64,000 nt of DNA from Hymenopus coronatus (taxonomy: Eukaryota; Arthropoda; Insecta; Mantodea; Hymenopodidae). A program made the translations under genes and the position numbers. Below, piece after piece: positions 10,640 to 22,439 of this stretch; within the stretch, counting starts at the first letter, position 1, and each line of letters starts with the position of its first letter. The notes under the pieces are model-generated. The model had not been told where the DNA came from, did no database searches, and worked only from the letters and a program-made list of their open reading frames with translations. The stretch lies in NCBI GenBank assembly GCA_030762935.1, contig CM060900.1, forward strand, positions 110,574,620 through 110,638,619. The letters run 5' to 3'.

Positions 10640-13080
10640 TACATATGGTGTACACCTTATACACTAACTTTTAAGTTTCTAAGCTGTCCCAAACTGTTGT
10701 TCCCTCTTCAGGATCCTTATCCGCTTCTCTTTTACATTTCCTAAGAATTTCCCTATTTTAATTGCTATTATTTCTTTTTTTAAATTATCCCATTCTTTGT
10801 TCCTTAATTTTTGGCCTTTTCACATTCTATTAAACAATGTAGCATATCACCCAATTTCTCGCACAAAATAACTTTACTAGGATGTTTGTTTCCTATTTGT
10901 TTTAACAATACCCCTGTACATCAATGCAAGACCTGTTCTTTCTTATTTCTAACATATATCTATCTATTTCTCCCTCTCCAAAATTGTCTTAACCATCTTA
11001 TCCAAACTCAAAGAATTTTTATCCTCAAAACTTGCCCATATCTCTGGTGTGTCTATGTTTCTTACCCTCCACCTCACTTGTTTCCAAAATCCACAATTAT
11101 TTTCATCTAATAGCCAAATACTCCTCATGGCTATTTCTGCTAATCTCATCCTCATCTACCCATGCCAAATCTCTTCCTATTACATATTTGTTTGGAACTT
11201 CAGGCATTCTTTTACTATCTAAATATCATCTAAATTTATACATGTATATCAGTACTTCAAAAATCATTTCTAACTTTGCCAGTGCTATGCCTCTTGGTGA
11301 ATACTTGGGTAAAAACATTCTATGAACTACGTGAATTTTGGCCATCCCTTTGTCACTCCCCAGAATTCTATTCCATAAAGCATCTTTGACTAAACTGCTG
11401 CTTCATAAAGTCTTTTCAGCCAATTTATTGTTATTGTGACTGTTTGTAAACAAACCAATTGCTTTCATTGCTATTTTTCCTTTTGCCTGTCATTTTCCTT
11501 TTCTGACCTCATCTCTCTTGACAACAAAAATGCTATATGCAAACTTTCACAAACAACTCTGTCATCACTGACCATCAAAAATACAAGATGTAACCTTTTA
11601 ACAAAGAAAACTACTGGATAATAAAATTTATGATTAAAACAAAATTTAGAATGCAAATAAGCTCAAGCTGGATATGGAAGTACAGTATGTTCATGTATAA
11701 CTCTGCATAACCTTATCAATGCATACAAATATTAGGTTGCCAACCTTAGAGCATTTGTTTGGTTGGTGCTCTTGATGAACATAAACATCTGGTTGGAGAA
11801 CAAAGAACTAAATCAGCAGGTACTACAGAGCTTGTTACCAAACAACAATGTGAAATTTAAGCAAAAGCTTTAATACATAATATATAATGACGTTTTTATG
11901 AAGAATATATGAAATAGCACACTAAAAGGGAATGCTTTTTATAAAATTTGTAAACTTAATTTTGAAATGCTCAGTTTTAACAAATGTGTAAAAACAAAAG
12001 TCCTTTGCATTATTTGTGTAGGATTTAAGTGTTTAAACTATTTTATTTCCTCAAACACGCACACATTCACTCTCACACACATACTTCCAGACTCTGTGGG
12101 GGATAGGGAATAATTCTGGTTAAAGAAAAATTCCCTGCCCCAGCCGGGAATCGAACCCGGGACCTCCGGGTGAGAAGTCAGCTCGCTGACCACTCGACCA
12201 CGGAGGCAGACTTGTTCTAATTTTGTTGTGTATCTGGTTCTCATTTCATGGATTACCACATATCCTTTCCGCTCAAATTCCAAATGCTTCCTTTCGGAGT
12301 TGACATTGCTTTGAGACTACTCCCATTGCCACATTTCTCCTGCTTAGCTGAAGTCAAGGTCATCACCTCCCATTTTTTACAATTTGTTGGCATGACGTTT
12401 TTCCTGGGTGACATGTTATGTGCTTCCTCCCCTCCAGTCTCCCCTTCATGCACATGTCCGTGTTGAGTTTCCATCACCTATGTCATCACCTGCACCAATA
12501 TATTGTTAATATTTGCTGAGTCCACTTTTCTTCTAGATTGCTCCATGAAATATTTTTGCAGATTTGTGTCCTTAATTCTAAGCTTTTACAAAGGCTTTTT
12601 TTATTGTCTAGCTTGGTTTATTTTCGCTAGTAATGAATACCTTACCTCTCCTTCTTTACTATAGTCTTGTTCTATGAACATTCTAGGTCCATTGAATTTC
12701 CCTCCATTATTTAAAACTGCTCATTTCATTTTGTCAGTTGCTAATTTTACTACAATAGGCATCATTGTGTTTATTCTTCTTCCAATTCTAAAGCACACTA
12801 TAATCTGCCAACCTGCCAATTTTATGTCCATGTGCTTTTTTTTGATTTGTGCCATCATTTGTTTTAATCATTTCTCTTTATTTTCTGCCACCCCGAATAT
12901 TACTTTGTGCCTTCTTAGCTCCACTTCCATCTTCTTCTCTAGCCTTTCCACTCTTTCTCTGCATCTGCATAGTTCTTCATGCACTTGCTTTGTTGTAGTA
13001 AACATTTCTTTGATCTTGTTATTAGTGTTTTGTTCCACTCTCTTTTCCATTTTTCTGTTTCTTCAAATCCACAATGTGTT
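10640..13080 (-). mobile_element. Decayed non-LTR retrotransposon remnant
   Basis: The minus strand carries a coiled-coil ORF1 piece at 13050-12868 (VHEELCRCRERVERLEKKME then a RRH..IFGV-like motif), typical of LINE ORF1. The RT-terminal part lies at about 11440-10700: LYGIEFWGVTKGW, LPKYSPRGIALAKLE, then a basic tail. The central endonuclease and RT palm are missing or unreadable, and a SINE sits inside. The strand has marked pyrimidine bias on plus, as expected of a long purine-rich reverse-strand reading. Clade is uncertain. Confidence 0.5.
12050..12212 (-). mobile_element. tRNA-derived SINE, family 1
   Basis: On the minus strand the head reads CCTCCGTGGTCGAGTGGTCA (A box) with a perfect B box GGTTCGATTCC at about 12150. 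A body ending in CAGAGTCTGGAAGTATGTGT follows. The same body occurs at 32345, 48178 and 59219, so this is a dispersed family. The anticodon stem does not pair, which argues against a tRNA gene. Confidence 0.8.
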
Positions 13081-13985
13081 GTGAAATAATTTTTAATATT
13101 ACAGTAAAATCTTAAAAGTCCCAGGTTTAGCTTTATTACTCCAGTGACCATCGTTATAGCCAATATTCACAGCAACCATAGGTATGTCAGTTGTTTTACA
13201 TCCTCCTATTTTGTCATCTTTGCATTTCTATAGCACCCAGTTCTGTCCTCATACACCTCTTGGTCTACTCCCATTTTTATTATCAAACTTGTGCTCACAG
13301 TGCTGCACACAACTAGACTCTCAACTGAAACTAACAAAGGTAGAATGGATCAGAAGAGTCATCATTGATTCATAATAATTGACTAGGATTCAAGCAGGAT
13401 TCAATTTCAGAAAAAGGAATTGATGATTCTTTAAGTGTGGTTATTGTATTACTTATTGTTCTTTGCAGGAAATTTGATAGTTAACATTGCCCATGATTCA
13501 CAAAAAATTCACAATTGGCTACCCAATTGGCAACATATGTTTTCTACCTTGTAGAATAAGCATTTAGCTAGGCCAGCACAATAGTTGAATCACTACAAAG
13601 ATGTGATCTTTCTGTAGGAAGACAAAAGTAATTACATGCCTTTTTAAGTAAATACTAAAGCATTGGCATTGCTAAGTGGAGGGAATGACTTTTATTTCAG
13701 AGGGGATGCACTCAATTTTGAGCAAGGTTGAGAGCTCGATTGTTTCGATTGATATGAACAGAGACAAGACTTTTAAGCAATAATCAACTTCAAAATATGG
13801 CATAATGTGTATTAAAATAGTTAAAATATCAATATTGGAAATATAATATGCAGTATCAAACTTGATTATAAAAGTATTTATTTTTAATGTTTTTTTCTTA
13901 TATAAAGCAAAATGTGTCTCTTAAAAGTACCAATTGAAGTGGTAATGCTGATACTTGTGTGTTCACAAATAATTAATAAAGTAAC
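13081..13985. other. No recognisable feature
   Basis: AT-rich; no supported gene or element. Confidence 0.35.
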
Positions 13986-14232
13986 TATCAATCTGTATTC
14001 GTAGTAAAAAAACAGTGCTTGCAGTCTTCTTGCAGTTCAGTAATTAATGCCCAACGTGTCAAAAGTTTATGTCTGAATTTGCAGTAAAATACTGTATATA
14101 CACTGTTCTTGTACTTCAATAAATATTTAATGCACAATATGTCTCGAGAGAACCAGAATTTGCAGTAAGATACAGTATTTCCAGTATTCTTGTTCTTCAA
14201 TAAATATTTAATGAACATTTTTATCACAACAT
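13986..14232 (+). repeat. Short imperfect tandem repeat, about three units of 75-85 bp
   Basis: Units begin near 13990, 14070 and 14150. Each has a TTGCAGTAAAATACTGTAT-like stretch, a TTCTTG(T/C)A(C/G)TTCA phrase and ATAAATATTTAATG. The last two units are the most alike. Confidence 0.6.
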
Positions 14233-14636
14233 AAATATCCAAATGATCAGAGGTAAAATTTTGTCAGCAATCTGAAAAAATGATCTTTCTACATTGCAGG
14301 AAGTAATGGGTGCATATTTCAGCGGGTGAAATTGACTGTGAGAAATTTTTTCAGAAGGATTTCTGTTTCACGATTGAGAATCTGCTAAACTTTTAATAAG
14401 CTATCGTAACCAAATTTGTTTCCAACATTGCATACAATGTTGGTTGAACTTTTTCTCCTATATCTTCCTGGACAGTATCTTCTTGCATTCTCAGCTGTAT
14501 CCATGAATTCATCAAGGGACATCAACAGATTCTGGTTTTATAATACTGTCAATGATCCTCAATATAGAATTACAGTCTATAAGTGGGATATTGCAAGCTA
14601 GTTTGGAATTCTTATACAAGATTTGAGCACTTTCAA

Positions 14637-14840
14637 CTAACACAGCACAATCTTATGAAAATGAGTCAAACCAAGGTTAAACTTACTGAAAATTATCATT
14701 ATAAAAATGAACTGCTTGTATCCAAGTCCCTCATGGAGTAGCACAGGTTCTGGAGGAATTAGCATGTCTGGCAGTAGCTCCCTGTAAGCTTGTACAAGCT
14801 GTGGTACCTTTACAAATACCTTTTTTTGTAGAAGAGACAA
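14637..14840 (-). other. Short ORF with protein-like composition, unidentified
   Basis: About 45 residues (within VFVKVPQLVQAYRELLPDML and IPPEPVLLHEGLGYKQ) look like genuine coding sequence rather than AT-rich noise. A pyrimidine tract and AG lie just upstream on this strand, but no GT donor follows the conserved-looking part. It could be an isolated exon, a processed-gene fragment or a piece of an unknown element. I do not recognise the protein. Confidence 0.3.
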
Positions 14841-15059
14841 GTTGATTTACTTAGGTTAAACTGGCTCTCACAGTTTTTGCAACATGCTGAAGAGCATGGT
14901 CCATACAAGTGAGTGAGCATGTGGGAATAAAACACTTTAAGTACCTTAGCAGATTTTTACGCATACACTGCAAATTAAATAACTCAGAAGTTTGAGACAA
15001 GTGAAGTAGTTTCAGTATATTAGCATGATTCGCCTCACTTAAAATGAAATTGCAAAAAA

Positions 15060-16790
15060 CATTTGTTTCAAGGACATTTGCTCTCTTCTTCAGTTGAAGT
15101 CTGACTTATTGGTGGGAGTTGTGCTCTGTTGTTGTCCGTTATGGTAATAAACATCACATCTGGTGTTTTCAACAGAAGTTTGTACCCATGTGGCTGGTTT
15201 TTGAAATACATGAGTCGTTCCTGTGTTTTGTAATGAAAATATTATCCCAAACTATGAGGGCTGCCAGGTTGTTTATGAGTTTAAGCAATTTTATGTCATT
15301 TTCTATTTCATGGTGTGATGTCCAAGAATGATGTGCCACTGCCAATTTATCTGCCTGTTTTTTGTTTGATGTGTCTGAAATTTCCTTTTAACCTTGTTTG
15401 CAGCCTTTCTTTTGTTTGACCAATGTAACATAATTTGCAGTCCTTACAATCAATTTTGTGGATGCCTAATCTGTGGTTCATGGATATGGGGTTTTTGATG
15501 TCTGTTTTTAGTGCATTTTTATGTTGAATTGGATACTTTAAGCTAAATTTATATTGTATTACTCAAAATTATTTTTAAATTTTTTATTTGCTGTTGGGTG
15601 ATTAGTGAGCCTTTTACATGTGGCTTTTGGTTTTTGTGTGGTCAGAATTTGTTGTAATGTTAATTTCTTTATGTTTTTTGATTTTTGTGTTGAAATCATT
15701 GCCTGAGGCTATGTGTTGTAATTGGAGGTATTCTGTGTTGAGTGGGATGCTGAGGAGTCTGTGCACTGAGCCTGTTTGTGAGTTTCCGGTTTGAAACTAT
15801 TGTATTTTATGTAATTTTTTGCAAAAATATCATCCACATATCCAAACCATTTTTTTTTAACATATTAGGAAAACTGGAGGTTATGTAAACTAGTTGCCCC
15901 ATGTACAAATCTGCTAAGAGGTGTGAGAGTGGGTATCCATGACTAAGCCTGAGGTTTGTCTATAATATCTATTATTAAATTGGAAGCAATACTGGTTGAA
16001 GCACAGTTAAGCCAAGGTATGGAAGTCTTCTACTGCTTTCTTGTTTAAGCCTGGGTTTCTAGTAGTTTGTTGACTGGAATGCTGGTGAATTTCACATCGA
16101 ACAAGACTAACAAATCTTTAGTTGAGAGTGTTTACTGTTCCAAATGTTTTATTAGTTCCAAGGAACATTTAGAAGGATTGTCATTTTCAGGGAAGCTATC
16201 GAATTTGTTGTCCAACCATCTTGATAATTTGTAGGTTGGGGAGTTCGTGCAATTGGCTATTGGTCTCATAGGTTGGTCCGATTTGTGGATTTTTGGTAGA
16301 GCTGAAAGACTTGGGTTTGTTTCTTTCACTTTGAATTAATCTTATTTTGGTATAATTTCTGTTTGTTCTGTGTCTGTTTGAGGGCTATTGTCAATGTGTT
16401 TAATAAATTTTACTTATTTTTGTGTATTCTTTGTTTTCTAACAGAGTTTCTACTTTAGAAATGTAAAAGTTTTTGTCCATTATGAACAGTGGTGCGCCCT
16501 TTTTCCGCTTTTAGATATACTACCAGTTTTCTGTCCAGGGAAGTGATTATTTGTTTGGTTTGTTCTTCTGCAATTTTTTGTTTTTGATTTGCTATAGTAT
16601 AGGTGTACACTCTCTCTTTTTTGCAATTTGATCTATGTGGCTTAGTTCTTTTGTGGCCATCTCTGTCTGCTATGTAATCTGGAATGTTGGAAAAGAATTG
16701 AGTGCAAGTTTTGAATCTCATGTTTAAAAGTCCTTTTTCATCATTGTCTCCACTGAAACAGACCGCAGAGTACAACTCCCAGCTGTCAGT
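15060..16790 (-). mobile_element. Penelope-like retroelement, decayed, nearly complete coding order
   Basis: Reading on minus, 16775-16455 carries the pre-RT region, ending LKAEKGRTTVHNGQKLLHF (usually KADKG-TTV-). Then come LPKIHKSDQPMRPIANCTNS at 16329-16132, a PLSPLLADLYM-like box near 15930, and an intact catalytic GYVDDIFAKNYIKYNSF at about 15850-15785. Downstream at about 15480-15350 is the GIY-YIG endonuclease (GIHKIDCKDCKLCYIGQTKE). This RT plus GIY-YIG order defines endonuclease-bearing Penelope-like elements. Several frameshifts and stops disrupt it. Confidence 0.85.
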
Positions 16791-17089
16791 CAGATTTCAA
16801 TTGAAGAATAACATATGCTTTGTGCAATTTCATTTTAAGTGAGGTGAGTGTCACTATCCTGACTCATGCTAATATACATATATGCACTTTTTGTGTAAAA
16901 GAGAACTGTTTTTCTTCCAGAATATCTGGGCAGTTTAAGACTTCATTGAAAAACAGAGTAACAGTGGAGTGGTTTGTGTGGTCTGATATCTTGTTTGCAA
17001 AAAGATAGGGATTAGATGGAGCATCTGCACTTAATTTGCTGATGATTAAATTTGGGACATACTGCCTTAAGATACCAGTTGTTTCATCT

Positions 17090-17175
17090 ACAGAAATCCA
17101 AGGCAGGACTCAAACCCACAATCCCTGTGCAGCAAAGCACCAAAGTCAAGTACTTTAACAAGCACAGCCATGGGG
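17090..17175 (-). mobile_element. tRNA-derived SINE head fragment
   Basis: The minus strand reads a tRNA-like stretch with a CATGGCTGTGCTTGTTAAAG start and a B box of the form GGGTTTGAGTCC. No second copy is seen in the window, so only the head supports the call. Confidence 0.45.
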
Positions 17176-17179
17176 ACTG

Positions 17180-19295
17180 GCAATGTTCTCCAGAGCTGCT
17201 TCATAGTAATGTTTAGGAATCCTTTCCTAAGTGTGGACTCACCAGGAACTTTTTGGCCTCAGTATTTCAGGAAGATGCTCTGCTTTGGTACTTTAATTTG
17301 TTCTAAGGAATATTTATTGTACCATTACTGGACACATCTCTTTGAAAAACTCACTAACTGGAACCTGCCACATCTGAGTCAAGAGAACCATTTTTTTAAT
17401 TCTTGCAGTTATTTATTTCTCACATGAAGTGCACTTCAGACATGTTCTAATTGAAATTCATGAGCACTCATTTTTTATCACACTCAATGGAACATTGCTG
17501 TATCATCAGTGGTATATACATCACTGAAGTTACCTAGGACCAAAGTTTTGTGGACAACAACAAGGCAATCACAACCATTTTTAACATTTCACCTGTATTT
17601 AGTTTGTTCAGTCGCAGCAATTTACTGGGAAAATCTGAATTAACTGGACTCTTTGTGGTTAGGCAAAATTAGGATGCTCCAGCTACATTTGGAACCAATT
17701 AGCAAACATTGTCTTTGTGCACATACAAGACATTGTATGAGTGCAGAAATTCTACCCATTTCATAGCCCTTAGCTCTTTGTATAATAATTACTTTAGTGA
17801 ACTTACATATTTTGAAGATAATTTTGTGTAAAAACAAAAATTTATGAAATATATAATATTGAGCAAAATATGTAATAAAAACATGTTTTTATTGTCTATG
17901 CTAATGTAAATTGTCAACATATTTGGTTATTGCAAAATTGCATGTCAGGGATAAAATATGTAATTATGTAAGAATCCTGACTCAGATATAAAGTGCTAAA
18001 ATAAGAGCACTTAATGATTTTTAATTTTCATTCTAGGATTTTTCAGCATTTAAAATAAATATATAAATAGCTTGCATACAGTGAATGGTTGCTGCAATTG
18101 CATTGGTCAAAACATAATGAATCTGTTATGGAGTTAGATTAGCCATCAAGAGAAGTATCAAATGGCTTTAGCTTAGCTTTCTGCTTATTCCAGTATGGCT
18201 CAGAATTTTTTTGGTGGATTGTTGATTATTTTGTGCTTTGTGAAGTGGGATCTCTTTTCCATTGACATCAGCTGCAATGAAAAGAAAAGAAAATAAGCAC
18301 TGAATAATGAGTGCCATTTGTTTAGAAATTACTAAAGAGAAATGAAGTTTCCAACATCTATGGTTATGTTGTCACACGACTGCATCAGACACCTTCAAAA
18401 TATAGAGCATGTATGTTCCAACACATGAACATTGGTGCAAGCTTTGTCAATTCCAGTAATAAAGACCTCAATGTGCATTGTTCTCAGTTGTATTCATTCT
18501 TGTTCTGGTGCTGTGCGGACAGTTTTAAAATCAGTTCTATTTTCACTCTCTGTTAAAGGTGCTGTTACTGCAATGTCTTTGCATATAGTAACACTTGCAG
18601 CAAAAATAAAAATGTAGTTACTATAGAGAGAATGTAATAAAGAGAGAAGTTTCCAACTCATTACGAGATCTGTGTGTTGAATACTAGAAGGAATAAATTC
18701 AATCGTACATCCAGTGCAGTAATATATGGAGTTCACTTCCATGAAGAAGACTTTCAACCAGTCAGATGTATTGAAAATATAGCTCCTTCCAAATAGTGCA
18801 TGCAAACAGCATAAAGGTGTGCTACCAACTAAGCAATTGTGTCCCTATTCATAATGTTCACTTTGGAAAAAAAAATTGTTCCTTTCTTAGTTCCAGAGCT
18901 TGTAACAAGTGACAGTGCTAGTACCAGCACCACCAGTGTCATTGCAAGCCATAGTGTCAGACTACTGAAGCAGGAGAAATACCACTGGTATGTACAAAAT
19001 TAAAAATTTACAAAATTGTGCATTGTGAACTGGGATTACAAAACCTACAGGTGAGTATCATGCGCTGTGGAAGATTTTGACCAGAGTTGTTAACCCTCTT
19101 GTGATACTTTTTCAGAAATTCATAAAGTTGAAACTGAAAATTATCCTTCAGAGGATGAAGTTTCCATGATAATGATGTTGATGAGTTCTTTGCTCTCTCT
19201 CTTAAAAATATGTCACATGTGTGGTTACTCTGTGACTGACACTAATACAAACAAATCAGGAGCTCATCTAAATGTAACAGTTGCTTGTATAAATG
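17180..19295. other. No confidently recognised feature
   Basis: Mostly AT-rich. A stretch at 18640-18800 on plus could encode a VHFHEEDFQPV-like segment resembling part of a THAP zinc finger. The rest of the domain is not readable. Confidence 0.3.
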
Positions 19296-19302
19296 GACAT
19301 TC

Positions 19303-19646
19303 TTAGTAAATAGCTCCATGGCACGACAACTCACAAGGAACCTTGGCCTACTGCCCGGACGCTGCATTCCCTATCTTGGTCCATTCCATGACAGATGTCA
19401 TGGATGGGGTGCAGTATTGGGGGGTGAGGCATGGTCAGCGCCTCGATCCCCCTAGGCCGATTAATGTGGTCCTCATGACCTGGAGCCGCTACTTCTCCAT
19501 CAAGTAGCTCCTCAATTGCCCTTCCCCCCCCCCAGGGACCTCACGAGGCTGATTGCACCCCAGAACAGGTCTCCTAAAGGGGGAAAAATTCCCATGCCGT
19601 AACCAGGAATCGAACCCAGGTCTCCTGCTTGGTAAGGAGACAGCCA
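19303..19646 (-). mobile_element. tRNA-derived SINE, family 2, copy 1
   Basis: About 340 bases matching the copy at 31301. On minus it starts with the tRNA-like head (B box GGTTCGATTCC at about 19610), then a GC-rich body and the end CCATGGAGCTATTTA. GACATTC occurs on both sides (19296-19302 and 19647-19653) and may be a short target-site duplication. Confidence 0.8.
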
Positions 19647-19659
19647 GACATTCCTGCTG

Positions 19660-21778
19660 TTGACCAAAATTCATAGTTCCATGACAGTATCCATACTTAA
19701 TCAAGTATTATCTGGGCTTGTGGGCTGCTGTCTACTGGGCTCCTCCTTCTTCCCATACATTTTGTCTGCAACTACAGCAGACCACCTCACTGGCAGAAGC
19801 AAGGTCAAAGTGTGCCGATGGAAGTCTTAACTGAAACTGTGTTTGTTACACCCTGGGCTGTGGCATTTATATTGGTGGCTGGTGGGAAAGTCTGCGGTGA
19901 TTTATTTGGGTTGGCAGACAGTTGGACTTGAGTGCAGCATTTCTCTGACATCTGATTGGTACAGGTTGAATGTTAACTTTGACTTTTGTTAGTGCTGTTT
20001 GCTATATTCTGTTTAGTTTTGAACCGGTCATGGGAAAAATCAGCTCAAAAGGGCCACTCCACCAGCTATCCCTTCCCTTCACTGCTGCTCAGCTTTACCT
20101 TTGCTTCCAACATGCCTCATTCAAGGGCAAGTATGGCTTCGTCGGGATGTCTCTTTCATGAAGAGTGATAGAGAGAATTTCTTGTAAATTACAAAACCAG
20201 GAAAGTTTGCTGCTAACTATGCAGATTTCAATTTGAAAATATAAAGCATTACATAATATAAGCAGTTGTATTTCATGTTTAAAATTTTGAATACAATATT
20301 GTTTTATTCTCTATTGTATAATAACAGTTTATTATATTGATCAAATAATTTTATAATACCTTCAAGGCTCAATAGAAATGAATCTTACTCTTTATTTATT
20401 CTGAAAATGAAACAATTTAGTATGTTAATCATAAGGCAGCATAAGAATGTTATGTGCATAAGATAGAGGGAAGGTTATAAACTTGAAGACTATGCAATTT
20501 GCCTAACCACAGTAGGTGGTGGTTATAATTATTGTATGCAAAATATGTTTAACAGAAACAAAAGAGTTAATATCAGTTTATAAATTATCATAGCATAAAT
20601 TGCGCATGCACACCCACGCACACTTACACACAGGAAATAGTAGGTTTCATAAGCTGATATTAATGGAAACTGACAAGCAATTTTGTAACTATTGTAATAT
20701 TACAAATTAATGTGAACTAAAGCTATATTTATATTACTTCATGTCTATTATGTTTTAAATATGAATGAAAACTAAATAATTGTCCATGTTATTAGTTCAT
20801 GCACTTAGCATAAATAAATAGCTTCTAAAACCAAGTCAAAAAACCAACTTTTTCATTTTAAAAATTTCTCACTATTATAATACATTTGACTGTCCAAAAC
20901 ATTCAATAGTTTCAATCATTAATATGTGCAAGGGAAAACTTCACATAACCTTCAGGAATTTAACTTTTCTGGCCAGAGGGGGTGGGGATGTATATAGTGT
21001 TTTAATTTCCTCTCTCTCTCTGGATATAAGAAATGTAAAAAGAAAAAAAAAAAAAAAAAAAAATTATATAAAGATTTGCTTACCATCTGCATTCTTCTGG
21101 TTTCACATAACTTCAAATTTCTTAAAAACTTGGTGAGTCTTTAAAAACACATTTTGCTCCACTTGGAGGAACAGATGCCTCCTTGAAGCATGTTCTGTTG
21201 TTTTTACTAGTGGAGCAAAAAGTGTTTTAAAGGTTGACTAGTTTTTGACAAATTTGATTATCATCCTCCACAGTTTCAAATGCTTAGTTTATCATTTTTA
21301 ATTTTATATTCACATAACCTAACTTTTGTGAACTGGTTCATTCACTATCCAACAAATGTTGGTTGTTAGCTGTTGGTGTCCAACAATGCAGTAGAGAAAA
21401 CCAAATATAATGTAACTACTTATAAAAGAAGTAAGAAACAGTGATGTATTATTAAATTTGCAACTAATAAGAGTTGGAACTTCGGAACAATAACACCATT
21501 TTAAAGTCACTCTCTGCATGCTTTCGAAACATTTACAGCAAGTGACTTTAAATTATATAGTATATGTGCAGAATTCCCATACCACTCTTTAGTATTGGCT
21601 CAAACCCCATTTTGAGCAGTGAAAGAAAATTAAATAGCTTTATAAGATAACAATTTCCATGTAATAGTAATTTGTTTGTAAATGTTGCTCTTATACTAAT
21701 TTGCTTTTCATTGTTGAGGGTATTTTGCTGTGGCCATCAATGATAAAGATACTAATTTTCTGACAATTTGAAATGGGT
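19660..21778. other. No recognisable feature; probable upstream or intron region of CDC26
   Basis: Since the CDC26 coding exon begins at a splice acceptor, at least part of this stretch should be intron, and the 5' non-coding exon should lie at or beyond it. I could not identify that exon or a promoter. An A-rich run lies at 21041-21063. Confidence 0.4.
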
Positions 21779-21780
21779 AT

Positions 21781-21795
21781 TCTCTTTTTCCTCAG
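21781..21795 (+). other. 3' splice acceptor directly before the CDC26 start codon
   Basis: The sequence TCTCTTTTTCCTCAG is a strong polypyrimidine tract plus AG, immediately followed by ATG. It implies an intron in the 5' UTR and argues that the adjacent ORF is a spliced gene, not a retrocopy. Confidence 0.7.
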
Positions 21796-22011
21796 ATGAT
21801 TCGAAGAAGTCCAATGCGGCTTGAGTTGAAACTTGATGACATTCAAGAGTATGAATCTTTGAGGCGCGAGCAGGAAAGCCGTAAACAGCAGCATGGTGGA
21901 AGCAGTCAGAAGCCGTCCAATGAAAGCAGTTCTTCTGGTATGAATAAGACTAAACAGGCTGTAACACATGAAAATAGTGGATATGTGCCACAGCCTCGTA
22001 CTTCTTCATGA
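21796..22011 (+). CDS. CDC26: Anaphase-promoting complex subunit CDC26 (APC12)
   Basis: A complete 71-codon ORF starting MIRRSPMRLELKLDDIQEYE. The first 30 residues match the signature of CDC26 proteins (R-P-RLELKLDDI-E-E), the part known to bind in the TPR groove of APC6/CDC16 and stabilise that subunit of the APC/C ubiquitin ligase, which drives mitotic exit. A charged and Ser-rich middle follows, then the conserved end GYVPQPR (GYKPQP in vertebrates). The human protein is 85 aa, so the length fits. The start is fixed by the splice acceptor ending at 21795 and by the conserved N-terminus. Reading continues to TGA without an internal intron. No AATAAA is visible in the following 440 bases, so polyadenylation may use a variant signal. 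It is the only clearly intact host gene here. Confidence 0.92.
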   Translation: MIRRSPMRLELKLDDIQEYESLRREQESRKQQHGGSSQKPSNESSSSGMNKTKQAVTHENSGYVPQPRTSS

Positions 22012-22117
22012 GGAAAGCATTTTAATGTGAAATGAAAGAAAGCTGTGAACAGGGTTGGGTCAGTAGAAAATAATGCAACATATGTAAGGCAGTACATTAT
22101 TGAAAATCACATCAAGT

Positions 22118-22147
22118 TTATTATTATTATTATTATTATTATTATTG
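22118..22147. repeat. (TTA)n microsatellite in the presumed CDC26 3' region
   Basis: Ten uninterrupted trinucleotide units about 105 bases after the CDC26 stop codon. Confidence 0.9.
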
Positions 22148-22439
22148 ATACTATGCACTATTTCAAGAACAACATTTACAGTTATGTGAAGAACTACTAA
22201 AACTTTTACAGCACCTGTTCACTTATATTTTTCATTTTTTCAACTTATTTATATTCATTACTCTTTCACTTTCATCACTTCTGTATCGCGTTTTTTAAAA
22301 CATAATGTATGTCACACCCGAGGCATCATGGGAGCATTTCCTCTTCATCTCTCTGCATATTATCAACATTCATATTATGAACATGGTGAATGTGCAACAG
22401 CCAACATCTAAAACAGAAAAGCAACACATTACAATGACA

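Noticed and set aside
12130..12205. Minus-strand tRNA gene
   Set aside because: A and B boxes and a partial acceptor stem are present, but the anticodon stem does not pair and the sequence continues into a body shared with three other loci. It is a SINE head.
18640..18800. THAP zinc-finger domain or P-element remnant
   Set aside because: Only one short HF-EEDF-like motif is readable; the C2CH cysteines and AVPTIF box are not visible.
20924..21136. Coding exon upstream of CDC26
   Set aside because: The ORF runs through a poly(A) stretch and shows no similarity or splice signals; it is probably intron or intergenic.
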